Assembly (NCBI GenBank): GCA_947474855.1
Contig: CANJKV010000006.1
Coordinates: 1-64,000 of the forward strand
Origin: Aurantimonadaceae bacterium
GTDB taxonomy: Bacteria; Pseudomonadota; Alphaproteobacteria; Rhizobiales; Rhizobiaceae
Length of the DNA: 64,000 nt
Direction of reading: 5' to 3'
Under the pieces are notes generated by a model, which saw nothing but the letters and a program-made list of their open reading frames with translations, had not been told where the DNA came from and ran no database searches. This document shows positions 27,624 to 36,312 of this stretch, piece after piece. Position numbers and translations under genes: made by a program. Every line of letters starts with the position of its first letter. Position 1 is the stretch's first letter.

Positions 27624-28076
27624 ATGCAGGAAGCACCGTCGACGATACGCTCGACAGATGCGCAAGGGGCGCTGTGGCCGCTCTCCGCCGCTTGGATCGT
27701 CTCCCTGGTTTCGACGCTCGGCGCGCTCTTCGTCGGCGAGGTCATGGGGCAGGTGCCCTGTGAACTGTGCTGGTACCAGCGGATCCTGATGTTCCCGCTG
27801 GCGGTCGTGCTCGGCATAGCGGCCTTCAAAGGCGACTGGGGCGTGCGGGTCTACGTCGTGCCGCTTTCGGTCCTAGGCGCCGCAGTCGCCGGCTTCCACA
27901 GCCTCCTCTACGCAGGCCTCGTGCCGGAAAGCATCGAGCCGTGCGGACGCGGACCGTCGTGCGCGAGCGCGGACATGACGATCCTGGGCGGCCTGCCACT
28001 GCCCTTCCTCTCGCTCGCGGGCTTCGTCGTCGTCGCTTCTCTACTGAGCCTTCCTCGCAAAGGATCCTTTTCATGA
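27624..28076 (+). CDS. DsbB/BdbC-family disulfide bond formation protein
   Basis: A 150-residue membrane protein with four helices. The first cysteine pair is C46-E-L-C49 right after helix 1, followed by W-Y-Q-R, and the second is C107/C113 in the second periplasmic loop. These are the two redox pairs of DsbB, which reoxidises DsbA and passes electrons to quinone. Its stop overlaps the next start (ATGA), and the next gene is a DsbA-like protein, so they form an oxidase pair. A quinol oxidase operon follows. The gap 27436-27623 holds nothing I recognise. Confidence 0.9.
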   Translation: MQEAPSTIRSTDAQGALWPLSAAWIVSLVSTLGALFVGEVMGQVPCELCWYQRILMFPLAVVLGIAAFKGDWGVRVYVVPLSVLGAAVAGFHSLLYAGLVPESIEPCGRGPSCASADMTILGGLPLPFLSLAGFVVVASLLSLPRKGSFS

Positions 28077-28726
28077 ACCGTCGTTTCTTCGTGGGCTCGA
28101 CCGCAGCCCTCGCCCTGTCCGTCTTCGGCGGCGCGACCTTCTGGTATCGATCGCGACAGATCGAACCCGCTCCGCTTGCAGCCGGCGAGGACAGGCTGGT
28201 GCGTACCCATTCTCCCGTCGTCGGCAAGGCCGACGCGCCGGTGACGCTGGTGGAATTCTTCGATCCGTCCTGCGAGGCGTGCCGCGCTTTCCACCCGATC
28301 CTGGGCGAGATCCTGGCGCGCCATCCGGAGGACCTGCGTCTGGTGCTCCGCTACACTCCGCTGCACGAGGGGTCCGACGAAGCCGTCCGCATCCTCGAGG
28401 CGGCCCGACGTCAGGACCGCTTCGACGCCGTCCTCGACGCCCTCTTCGAGCGTCAGCCCGAGTGGGCCGTGCATGGCGCGCCCGACCTCGAGAAGGCTTG
28501 GGCCGTCGCCGGCGCGGCCGGACTGGACCTCGAGCGGGGCCGCCGCGACGCCGCTCTGCCCGAGGTCGAGGCGGTGCTGAAGCAGGACGTCGCTGATCTG
28601 GAAGCGGTCGGGATCGAACGGACGCCGACCTTCTTCGTCGACGGTCGCGAGCCCGCCGAGTTCGGGCCGCAGCCGCTCTACGAGGCCGTCGTCGCCGCCA
28701 TACGGGAGAACGAGGCCGCGTCCTGA
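28073..28726 (+). CDS. DsbA-like thiol:disulfide oxidoreductase
   Basis: A 217-residue protein whose N terminus (N-R-R-F-F-V-G then a hydrophobic run) resembles a twin-arginine or uncleaved membrane signal. The thioredoxin-type active site is C67-E-A-C70 and the cis-Pro region is E-R-T-P-T-F-F. It overlaps the DsbB-like gene by four bases and is presumably its substrate. Compared with the DsbA at 2316 it is shorter. A decayed second copy of this gene lies at 31534-31895, beyond the oxidase operon. Confidence 0.9.
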   Translation: MNRRFFVGSTAALALSVFGGATFWYRSRQIEPAPLAAGEDRLVRTHSPVVGKADAPVTLVEFFDPSCEACRAFHPILGEILARHPEDLRLVLRYTPLHEGSDEAVRILEAARRQDRFDAVLDALFERQPEWAVHGAPDLEKAWAVAGAAGLDLERGRRDAALPEVEAVLKQDVADLEAVGIERTPTFFVDGREPAEFGPQPLYEAVVAAIRENEAAS

Positions 28727-28902
28727 TCCTCCCGTCGGCCGGTCCATCTGTAGCCTGACAGGCAACGAGCGCGACGACGGAAGCGATTCCGGATGTCGTC
28801 GGCCTATCTGGCGGTTGGTCGATTTGTCCAAGCGCCGCCGGCAGGATCGGAGCTTATCTGAACCTCGTACCCGTCGGTCTGGAACATGAATGGAGACGGC
28901 AC

Positions 28903-30330
28903 GTGTTCGATGCCTTCGATCCGGTGCTTCTGGCGCGAGTCCAATTCGCGTTCACGGTCGCCTTCCACTTCATCTTTCCCGCCTTCACCATCGGCCTCGC
29001 CTCGTTTCTCGCCGTCTGCAACGGGATGTGGCTCTTTACCGGGCGGCCGGTCTATCGGACGCTCTTCCAGTACTGGCTGAAGATCTTCGCTCTGTCCTTC
29101 GCCATGGGCGTCGTATCCGGCATCGTGATGAGCTACCAGTTCGGCACGAACTGGTCGGTCTTCTCCGACCGGACAGGTCCGATTCTCGGGCCGATGATGG
29201 CCTACGAGGTGCTCTCCGCCTTCTTCCTGGAAGCGGGCTTCCTCGGCGTCATGCTGTTCGGCCTGAACCGCGTGGGCAAGAAGCTCCACTTCTTCGCCAC
29301 CCTCATGGTCGCGATCGGCACCCTCGGCTCGGCCTTCTGGATCCTGTCGGTCAATTCCTGGATGCACACGCCGGCGGGCTACTCGGTCGCGGCGAACGGG
29401 CAATTCGTGCCCGAGGACTGGTGGGCCATCGTGTTCAACCCGTCCTTTCCCTACCGCCTCGTCCACACCGTTCTCGCCGCCTACCTGACGACGGCCTTCA
29501 TCGTCGGCGCGGTCGGGGCCTTCCACCTCCTGCGCGACCGCGGCAACGCGGCGGCGCGCACCATGTTCTCCATGGCGCTCTGGATGGCGACGGTGGTGGC
29601 TCCGATCCAGATCTTCGCGGGCGACGCGCACGGGCTGAACACGCTCGAACACCAGCCCATGAAGATCGCCGCGATGGAGGGGCATTTCGAGACGAACCGC
29701 GAGGGCGGAATGCCGCTCACCCTCTTCGGACTGCCCGACATGGACGAGGGCCGGATGCGCGGGGCGATCGAGATTCCCGCTGCCGGCTCCCTGATCCTCA
29801 CCCATTCCCTCGACGGCGAGGTCGCTGGCCTCGATCAGTTTCCCCGCGAGGACTGGCCCAATGTCGCGCTCGTGTTCTTCACGTTCCGCATCATGGTAGG
29901 GATCGGCTTCGCCATGCTCGGGATCGGCCTTTGGGGCCTCTACCGCCGTTGGCGCGGATCGATCTACGAGGCGACGTGGCTGCAGCGGGCGATGGTGCTG
30001 ATGGGACCGTCCGGCCTCGTCGCGGTGATCTGCGGCTGGTTCACCACCGAGGTCGGGCGCCAGCCTTACACGGTCTACAACCTCCTGCGGACCGCCGACA
30101 GCCATTCGCCGATCGCCGCCTCCGCCGTCGGCACCTCGCTCGTGGCGTTCGTCCTCGTCTACTTCGCCGTGTTCGGGGCGGGCACCTACTACATCCTTCG
30201 CACCATGGGGCGTGCCCCGAGCATCCTCGAGCCGGGGCCGGATCCCCGCGAGCCGATCCGCACCGCCGGCATTACGCCGGGACCGGCGATGGACGTCCAG
30301 GAGGGCCCCGTTTCGGGCGCCCTGAACTGA
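28903..30330 (+). CDS. cydA: Cytochrome bd-type ubiquinol oxidase subunit I (CIO type)
   Basis: This 475-residue protein starts at GTG after GGAG. It has about nine membrane helices. Heme ligands are visible as H22 (A-F-H-F-I-F-P), the His in R-L-V-H-T-V near residue 187 and the Met in F-R-I-M-V-G near 331. The Q-loop is short, as in the cyanide-insensitive oxidase (CioA) subgroup. With subunit II it oxidises quinol and reduces oxygen with high affinity and without proton pumping. It begins a three-gene operon, downstream of the DsbB/DsbA pair. Confidence 0.95.
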   Translation: MFDAFDPVLLARVQFAFTVAFHFIFPAFTIGLASFLAVCNGMWLFTGRPVYRTLFQYWLKIFALSFAMGVVSGIVMSYQFGTNWSVFSDRTGPILGPMMAYEVLSAFFLEAGFLGVMLFGLNRVGKKLHFFATLMVAIGTLGSAFWILSVNSWMHTPAGYSVAANGQFVPEDWWAIVFNPSFPYRLVHTVLAAYLTTAFIVGAVGAFHLLRDRGNAAARTMFSMALWMATVVAPIQIFAGDAHGLNTLEHQPMKIAAMEGHFETNREGGMPLTLFGLPDMDEGRMRGAIEIPAAGSLILTHSLDGEVAGLDQFPREDWPNVALVFFTFRIMVGIGFAMLGIGLWGLYRRWRGSIYEATWLQRAMVLMGPSGLVAVICGWFTTEVGRQPYTVYNLLRTADSHSPIAASAVGTSLVAFVLVYFAVFGAGTYYILRTMGRAPSILEPGPDPREPIRTAGITPGPAMDVQEGPVSGALN

Positions 30331-30341
30331 GGAGCGACCTC

Positions 30342-31355
30342 ATGGATCTCCCGCTCCTCTGGGCCTTCATCCTCGCCTTCGCGGTTCTCGCCTACGTGGT
30401 GCTGGACGGCTTCGACCTCGGCATCGGCATCCTGTTCCCGTTCCTGAAGCGGCACGAGAACCGGGACACGGCGATGAACACCATCGCCCCCTTCTGGGAC
30501 GGCAACGAGACCTGGCTGGTGCTGGGCGGCGGCGGCCTCTTCGCCGTCTTCCCGCTGGCCTACGCGATCGTGATGCCGGCGCTCTACGCGCCGGTCATCG
30601 CCATGCTCCTCGCCCTGATCTTCCGAGGCGTCGCCTTCGAGTTCCGCTGGCGCACGGTGCGCTGGCGCGGCGTCTGGGACCTGTCCTTCTTCATCGGCTC
30701 GCTCGTCGCCGCCTTCGCCCAAGGGGTCGCCTTGGGGACCATCGTGCAGGGTGTCGAGGTGTCGGGGCGCGCCTACGGCGGAGGCTGGTACGACTGGCTG
30801 ACGCCCTTCTCGGTCGTCACCGGCCTCGCCGTCGTCGTCGGCTACGCGCTTCTCGGCGCGACCTGGATCATCATGAAGACCGAAGGCCCGTTGAACCGCC
30901 TCGCCGCCCGCTACGCCGGCGCGCTCGCGATCGGCACGCTCGCCGGCATCGCGATCGTCTCGGCCTGGATGCCGTTTCTGCAGCCGAGCTTTTATTCGCG
31001 CTGGTTCGGCTTTCCGCAGATCCTGATGGTCGCGCCCATCCCGATCCTCGTGGCGCTCGCCGCCTTCAGCCTGTTCAAGGCGCTGAAGGACCATGTGTCG
31101 AACTACCGGCCGTTCCTGTCGGCTTTGGCTCTGTTCGTCCTGTCGTTTATCGGGATCGGCATCTCGTTCTATCCGAACATCCTGCCGCCCGAGCTGACGA
31201 TCTGGCAGGCGGCGGCGCCCGATGCCAGCCTCCTCTTCCTTCTGGTCGGGGCCTCCGTCCTGATCCCAACGATCCTCGCATACACGACCTATTCCTACTG
31301 GATCTTCCGCGGAAAGGTGATCGAGGGCGAGGGCTACCACACCCATCACCATTAG
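30342..31355 (+). CDS. cydB: Cytochrome bd-type ubiquinol oxidase subunit II
   Basis: A 337-residue integral membrane protein with the typical N terminus L-W-A-F-I-L-A-F and V-L-D-G-F-D-L-G-I-G, followed by P-F-W-D-G-N-E-T-W-L, the conserved CydB block. The C terminus ends in a short His-rich tail (Y-H-T-H-H-H). It starts 11 bases after subunit I with GAGG in the gap. Together they form the CIO-type bd oxidase. Confidence 0.95.
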   Translation: MDLPLLWAFILAFAVLAYVVLDGFDLGIGILFPFLKRHENRDTAMNTIAPFWDGNETWLVLGGGGLFAVFPLAYAIVMPALYAPVIAMLLALIFRGVAFEFRWRTVRWRGVWDLSFFIGSLVAAFAQGVALGTIVQGVEVSGRAYGGGWYDWLTPFSVVTGLAVVVGYALLGATWIIMKTEGPLNRLAARYAGALAIGTLAGIAIVSAWMPFLQPSFYSRWFGFPQILMVAPIPILVALAAFSLFKALKDHVSNYRPFLSALALFVLSFIGIGISFYPNILPPELTIWQAAAPDASLLFLLVGASVLIPTILAYTTYSYWIFRGKVIEGEGYHTHHH

Positions 31356-31363
31356 GGGGGCGG

Positions 31364-31468
31364 ATGTCGAAGCGCATGCGGCAAATCGGGTGGTTCGTCG
31401 CCCTCTGGAGCGCGGGCGTCCTGGCCGTGGCCTCGGTCGCTTACGCCATCCGCGCCGTGCTCCTGTGA
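31364..31468 (+). CDS. Small membrane peptide of bd oxidase (DUF2474 type)
   Basis: A 34-residue peptide 8 bases after subunit II: charged start (M-S-K-R-M-R-Q), then I-G-W-F-V-A-L-W-S-A-G-V and a single membrane helix. Such W-F-x-x-L-W-x-x-G peptides (DUF2474) follow CIO-type cydAB genes and are the counterpart of CydX, which stabilises the oxidase. The ATG is preceded by GGGGGGCGG. It is too short for most gene finders. Confidence 0.85.
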   Translation: MSKRMRQIGWFVALWSAGVLAVASVAYAIRAVLL

Positions 31469-31533
31469 CGGTCCGGTCGAAGCGAGACCGAAGGTGCCGC
31501 AGCGGTCGCTAACTGCGACGCATTTATGCGATC

Positions 31534-31895
31534 GTGCGGTATTTCACCCCGGGGACCTGCAGGGAAGCATCGGCTCGATTTTGTCTGTCGCTCCTGGCGT
31601 CGTCGAACCGTCAGGTACAGGAGCGGTTCGACGCCGTCCTTAAAGCTTTCTTCGAGCCTCGGCTCGAACAGGTTGTCCATGGTGCTCCCGATCGTACCAA
31701 GATCCGAGCCGCCGTCGGCGATTTGGAACCTGATGTCGAGCCGGTCGGACGCAGTGCTGCCGAGGTCGAAGCGATCCCGAAGCGGGGCGTCACGGATCTG
31801 GAGGCGCGGTCGAGAGGACGGCTTTCTTCTGCACCGAGGGACGGTGCTCCAGGACACCGGATCTCGATCCCTTTGCGGCACGGCTGTCGCTTTGA
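31534..31895 (+). pseudogene. Decayed dsbA-like gene copy
   Basis: One frame reads V-R-Y-F-T-P-G, then Q-E-R-F-D-A-V-L-K-A-F-F-E and V-V-H-G-A-P-D, and later V-E-A-I-P-K-R-G-V-T-D-L-E-A. It parallels the DsbA-like protein at 28073 (R-Y-T-P-L, D-R-F-D-A-V-L-D-A-L-F-E, A-V-H-G-A-P-D, V-E-A-V-L-K-Q-D-V-A-D-L-E-A). After a frameshift near 31820 the alignment continues as A-F-F-C-T-E-G-R (compare T-F-F-V-D-G-R). The active-site half is missing. It is a relic of a duplicated dsbA. The rest of 31469-32125 shows nothing else. Confidence 0.75.
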
Positions 31896-32125
31896 TCGGG
31901 AGAGGCATGGGGCGTCTCGAGAACCCATGCGCGGAGGCCCTTCTTCCGTGGCCAGGTAGCGACTCGTCGGCATAGGCGAGAATAGGAGCGCTCGATACGC
32001 GTGCGAGCCGCCCGGCCTATTCCTCACCGGATGGGCCGCGCCGACGCATCGATGAACCTCGGGCCTCAATGATCGATCGGCAAAACGGTCCCCGGACCCG
32101 GTGAGTTCTTCGACGCCTCGGCGGA

Positions 32126-33376
32126 TCAGTCGGTCCTTCCCATGTGGTTGTGTCGACGCATCACAATCGTCGCGGCAGCGTCAACGAAGAGGTCGATCTC
32201 CCGTATCGTATTCGCCAGACCCGGCGAGAGGTGAATGCCCACAAGGGAAGGATCCTCCTCCATCGCGAACGGTTTGACACTGATCCCGAACTCGACCAGC
32301 AGAGCCGATGCAAAATCCTCCGGATCCATGTTCTCGATCTGGAATGCGGCGAAGCCCGTCCCCGGCTCGGCGTCGAGGTCCGTCAGGAGCTTCACACCAT
32401 CGAGCGCCCCAAGCGGCCGGGCCCATCGGTCCCTCAGATACCTCAGTCGAGCGGATTTCTCAGCTTGCCCGAGTTCCCGATTGAAGGCGATCGCGACGGG
32501 GATCGCCGCGGGCAGGGCTTTGAAGACGGTTCCCACTTCCTCGAACTTCTCGATCGAGTCCGCAGGCTTGTTCGACCAGCTGGCAATGAGAGGCCAGACC
32601 TTGGCGATCGCATCTCGTCTGACATACAGGAAGCCGGTCCCACGAGGCCCGTACATCCACTTGTGGAGGCAGGTCGCATATGCGTCGCACTCCAGCTCCT
32701 TGAGTGTGAACTCCAGGTGGCCTGCCGAATGCGCGCCGTCGACGAGAGTGAACGCGCCGGACTCCGCAGCCAGGGCCGCTATCTCGCGCACCGGCAGCAC
32801 CATGCCGATGCGTGCGACGACATGGGGGAAAGAAATCAGACGGGTCTTTTCCCCGATGGCTTCCCGGAATTTCCCGACGATCTCGGCGGCGCTCGCCGGT
32901 CCGAACGGGAGATCGATCACCTTGAGCGAGACGCCTTCCCTGGCGACCCTCTGACGCATGATGGCGAGGTTCGAGTCGTAACAGAAGTTCGTCGCGAGCA
33001 TCTCGTCGCCGGGACGCAGCGCGACGCCGTTCAGGACGGTCGCGATCCCTTCCATGGCGTTCCGGGTGACCGCGATCTCCTCCTTCGTGCCTCCGAAGTA
33101 TTCGGCGAGGAGCTGCCTGATCGCCGGCGACGAGCCGCTCTCCTTCAGATCGCGAAAGGGCTCATGCTCGTCCAGCTCGTATGAAAGAGAAAGGTCGACC
33201 AGCGACCTGATGTGATCGCGCAGCACCAACGGAGCCGGACCGCGTCGGGTGTTGCCGAGCTGCGTGTTGACGTACATCGGCTCGAGCGTATCGCGGACGG
33301 ACAACCAGAACGCCTCATCATCAGGCTCATGGATCAATCTGTGCGGGTGATCGCGGTCGACTTTCGCCCTGGACAC
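32126..33376 (-). CDS. Class V PLP-dependent aminotransferase/epimerase-like enzyme
   Basis: I choose GTG 33376 (AGAGG upstream) over TTG 33391. The 416-residue protein is a class V fold-type I enzyme: T-R-N-A-M-E-G-I phosphate site, D in L-V-D-G-A-H-S-A-G-H, and the PLP lysine in C-L-H-K-W-M-Y-G-P-R-G-T-G. This pattern is closest to the isopenicillin-N-epimerase-like and cysteine-desulfurase-like groups, so it may be an aminotransferase, epimerase, hydrolase or C-S lyase. It lies 35 bases after the ABC operon on the same strand and probably acts on the imported compound. Confidence 0.88.
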   Translation of the reverse strand: MSRAKVDRDHPHRLIHEPDDEAFWLSVRDTLEPMYVNTQLGNTRRGPAPLVLRDHIRSLVDLSLSYELDEHEPFRDLKESGSSPAIRQLLAEYFGGTKEEIAVTRNAMEGIATVLNGVALRPGDEMLATNFCYDSNLAIMRQRVAREGVSLKVIDLPFGPASAAEIVGKFREAIGEKTRLISFPHVVARIGMVLPVREIAALAAESGAFTLVDGAHSAGHLEFTLKELECDAYATCLHKWMYGPRGTGFLYVRRDAIAKVWPLIASWSNKPADSIEKFEEVGTVFKALPAAIPVAIAFNRELGQAEKSARLRYLRDRWARPLGALDGVKLLTDLDAEPGTGFAAFQIENMDPEDFASALLVEFGISVKPFAMEEDPSLVGIHLSPGLANTIREIDLFVDAAATIVMRRHNHMGRTD

Positions 33377-33411
33377 TTGGCACCTCTGCAATTGTTGTCT
33401 GGTTCAGGTCG

Positions 33412-34431
33412 TCACGCGCCGGCGTAGTGGTTCCGGCCGACCGACCCGCCCTTGGCCTCGTAGAGATCAGCCGCGATCACGCATCGGGCACGATGGGAGG
33501 GTGTCAGCTCGACGGCCGGCGGAGGATCGCTCGCGCATGCCGGCATGGCGTCGGGGCAGCGCGTCCGGAAGCGGCAACCGGATGGGGGATTGGTAGGGCT
33601 CGGAATGTCGCCGAAAATCGCCGGAGGAGCACGGGATGCTTCGATCCTCGGATCGGCGGTCGGTATCGAGCCGAGCAGGGCCCTTGTGTAGGGATGGCTC
33701 GGCTGCGCGTAGAGTTCGCCGGACGAGCCTTCCTCGATGATCTTCCCGAGATACATCACATAGGTCCGGGTGGTGGCCTGCCGCACGAGAGCGAGATCGT
33801 GCGCGATGAAGAGGCAGGCCACCTGAAGTTCCTTGTGCAACTTCAGGAAGAGGTTCATGACCTGTGCGCGGATGGAGAGATCCAGGGCGCTGACCGGTTC
33901 GTCGCAGATCAGGACCTTGGGCTCGACGGCGAGCGACCGTGCAATCGCGACGCGCTGACGCTGACCTCCCGAAAGCTCTCGCGGATAGCGATCTGCCAGC
34001 GCATCCGGTAGGCCGACCTGATCCAGAAGCAGACGGATGCGTCGGCGTTGCTCCACCTTGTCGACGACCCCGATGATGATCAGCGCCTCGGCGATGGCTT
34101 CACCGATCGTCTGCCGGTCGTTCAGCGAGGCGTAGGGATCCTGGAAGACGTACTGGATCGCGCGTCGCCGCTCCCGCAAGGTCCGGCCGGACAGCGTCGA
34201 GAGATCGACGCCGTCGAGGATGATCCGCCCCGCCTGGGGCTTCTCGAGACCGACGATCGAGCGCCCCAACGTCGACTTGCCGCAGCCGGACTCGCCGACG
34301 AGGCCGACCATCTCGCCGGGCGCGAGTTCGATCGAGACGTCGTCCACTGCGGTGATCCACTTTCCACGTTCGACGCTCTTGAACCTCGTCACGAGGTTGC
34401 GGACGCTCAGCAGGGCCGTTTTCTCAAGCAT
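33412..34431 (-). CDS. Peptide/nickel-type ABC transporter ATPase (DppF-like)
   Basis: The ATG at 34431 overlaps the stop of the upstream ATPase gene by eight bases; the longer frame would overlap it further. This 339-residue subunit has Walker A G-E-S-G-C-G-K-S, signature L-S-G-G-Q-R-Q-R and Walker B V-L-I-C-D-E-P, and the oligopeptide-transporter C-terminal domain with C-R-F-R-T-R-C-P and further Cys, typical of the iron-sulfur motif of DppD/DppF. It powers uptake with the partner at 34424-35425. Confidence 0.93.
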   Translation of the reverse strand: MLEKTALLSVRNLVTRFKSVERGKWITAVDDVSIELAPGEMVGLVGESGCGKSTLGRSIVGLEKPQAGRIILDGVDLSTLSGRTLRERRRAIQYVFQDPYASLNDRQTIGEAIAEALIIIGVVDKVEQRRRIRLLLDQVGLPDALADRYPRELSGGQRQRVAIARSLAVEPKVLICDEPVSALDLSIRAQVMNLFLKLHKELQVACLFIAHDLALVRQATTRTYVMYLGKIIEEGSSGELYAQPSHPYTRALLGSIPTADPRIEASRAPPAIFGDIPSPTNPPSGCRFRTRCPDAMPACASDPPPAVELTPSHRARCVIAADLYEAKGGSVGRNHYAGA

Positions 34432-35425
34432 GTGCCATCTCGCGGTGCGGAACATCGTTCACGACATGGCACGCCGCGGCAGAACCGGTCGGAGCCGGAG
34501 CCAGGGGTGGCCGTACGTCCGTGCAGTAGTCCACCACCAGCGGGCAGCGCGGCGCGAACGGACATCCGGGCTGTGGTGCGCCCATGATCGGCGGAGCGCC
34601 CGGGAGGCCGCGGAACAACGTGCCCGCCTTGTCCTCTGGTCGCGGAAGGGCGGCGATGAGACCGGTAGAGTAGGGGTGACGCGGCTCGAGCAGCACCTGA
34701 TCCACGGATCCGTACTCGACGATCCTGCCGGCGTACATCACCGCCACCTTCGAGGCGATGCTGGCCACGACGCCCATGTCGTGGGTGATCAGCACGATCG
34801 CCGTGTCGAGGCGCTTCTGCAGGTCCTTGAGCAACGCGATGATCTGCGCCTGCACCGTCACGTCCAGGGCCGTCGTCGGCTCGTCCGCGATGAGGAGCTT
34901 CGGCTCGGCCGCGACCGCGATGGCGATCATGGCGCGCTGCCGCAGGCCGCCCGACAGCTCGTGCGGATACTGCCTCAACCGCGATTCCGGGTCGGACATG
35001 CGCACCAGCTTGAGCAGGTCGAGCGCCCTGGCTTCCGCCTGCACCGACGTCATTCCGAGATGCAGCTCGGCGACTTCCGCGATCTGGCGCCCGATGCGAA
35101 GCGCCGGATTGAGCGCGCTCATGGGATCCTGGAAGATCGTGCCGATCCGTCCGCCGCGTATCCTGCGCATCCGGGCGGCCGGAAGTCCGACCAGCTCGAT
35201 GTCCTCGAAGCGGAGCGAGCCGTGGAGATCGGTGACGACGCCGGTCGGCATCAGTCCGATGGGTGCGAAGTTCAGGACCGTCTTGCCGCTGCCGCTCTCA
35301 CCGACGATCGCCAGCGTTTCGCCTTGTCCTACCGAATAGCTCACATCGTCGACGGGTCGGAGCGCGCTGCGGACCGTGAACAGATCGACGGAGAGGTTCC
35401 TGGCCTGGAGAAGGGGAGCGGTCAT
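34424..35425 (-). CDS. Peptide/nickel-type ABC transporter ATPase (DppD-like)
   Basis: A 333-residue ATPase with Walker A G-E-S-G-S-G-K-T, signature L-S-G-G-L-R-Q-R and Walker B L-L-I-A-D-E-P-T, and the C-terminal Cys motif (C-P-F-A-P-R-C). The ATG overlaps the stop of the permease gene (ATGA), and its own stop overlaps the next ATPase, so all subunits are made in one coupled run. The larger open frame upstream is antisense or out of frame to the permease and is not real. Confidence 0.93.
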   Translation of the reverse strand: MTAPLLQARNLSVDLFTVRSALRPVDDVSYSVGQGETLAIVGESGSGKTVLNFAPIGLMPTGVVTDLHGSLRFEDIELVGLPAARMRRIRGGRIGTIFQDPMSALNPALRIGRQIAEVAELHLGMTSVQAEARALDLLKLVRMSDPESRLRQYPHELSGGLRQRAMIAIAVAAEPKLLIADEPTTALDVTVQAQIIALLKDLQKRLDTAIVLITHDMGVVASIASKVAVMYAGRIVEYGSVDQVLLEPRHPYSTGLIAALPRPEDKAGTLFRGLPGAPPIMGAPQPGCPFAPRCPLVVDYCTDVRPPLAPAPTGSAAACHVVNDVPHREMAHA

Positions 35426-36312
35426 GTCGTTGCCTTCCGCCACGTGGTCGCGATCGAGCGGCGCTGTTTCAGGACCCGGCGCGGCAGAGGAACCGGCACG
35501 CGGTTGAGTGCGATCGACTCGCCGAGAAGGTTGAAGCCGACGACGACGGCCGTGAGCACCAGTCCGGGCAGAACGACCTGCATGGGCATCTCCTCGAGGT
35601 AGGGCAGGGCATCCACCAGCATCTGCCCCCATTCCGGCGTCGGCGGCTGGATGCCCAGGCCGAGGAAGCTCAGGGTGGCAATCGACAACGCGACCGCTGC
35701 GGCTTCCGCCGTCGCGTAGACGAGCACCGCACCGATCGTCGTCGGCAGTAGATGGTTGAAGTAGATGCGGGCCGGGCTGGCTCCCAGCACCCGGAGCGAC
35801 TCGATGTAGGGTCGGTTCATGACACCGACGGCCACGGCACGACTGATGCGGGCGCTTCCCGGCCACCACGCAAGGGCGAGGGCGAGGATCATGTTCCAGT
35901 ACCCGGTGCCGAAGATCCCGATCACGGCGAGCGCCACGATGAGGCTCGGCATCGCGAGACCGACGTCGACGATGCGCATCAGCACCTCCTCGACCCATCC
36001 GCGCTTGAAGCCCGCGATGGTCCCGATCGTGACGCCGACCGAAAGAGCGATGACGAGCACCAGGCTCATGCCGACGAGCGACGTCCGCGCCGAGGCGACC
36101 AGGCGGCTCAAGGTGTCGCGCCCGAGATGGTCGGTGCCCAGCCAATGCTCCGCCGATATGCCGGTATGGGCCATCAGCAGGTCCTGCGCGTTCGGATCGT
36201 GGGGCGTGACGTAGGGGCCGAACAGGCCCAGGGCCAAGAACACCCCGATCGTCACGACTGCCGGACGAGGCAGTCCTCGCAACGCGTTCAGGAAGCTCCT
36301 CAGCATGATCAT
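35422..36312 (-). CDS. Peptide-type ABC transporter permease (DppC-like)
   Basis: A 296-residue permease with an N-terminal helix, the H-W-L-G-T-D-H-L-G-R-D motif diagnostic of DppC/OppC/NikC, and the cytoplasmic coupling loop with R-V-L-G-A-S-P-A-R-I. Five further helices follow. The ATG at 36312 overlaps the stop of the DppB-like gene (ATGA). Confidence 0.93.
   Translation of the reverse strand: MIMLRSFLNALRGLPRPAVVTIGVFLALGLFGPYVTPHDPNAQDLLMAHTGISAEHWLGTDHLGRDTLSRLVASARTSLVGMSLVLVIALSVGVTIGTIAGFKRGWVEEVLMRIVDVGLAMPSLIVALAVIGIFGTGYWNMILALALAWWPGSARISRAVAVGVMNRPYIESLRVLGASPARIYFNHLLPTTIGAVLVYATAEAAAVALSIATLSFLGLGIQPPTPEWGQMLVDALPYLEEMPMQVVLPGLVLTAVVVGFNLLGESIALNRVPVPLPRRVLKQRRSIATTWRKATT

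Noticed and set aside
28890-30341. Long open frame preceding and in line with cydB
   Set aside because: It is an out-of-frame shadow of cydA, rich in Arg and Pro; cydB has its own start at 30342.
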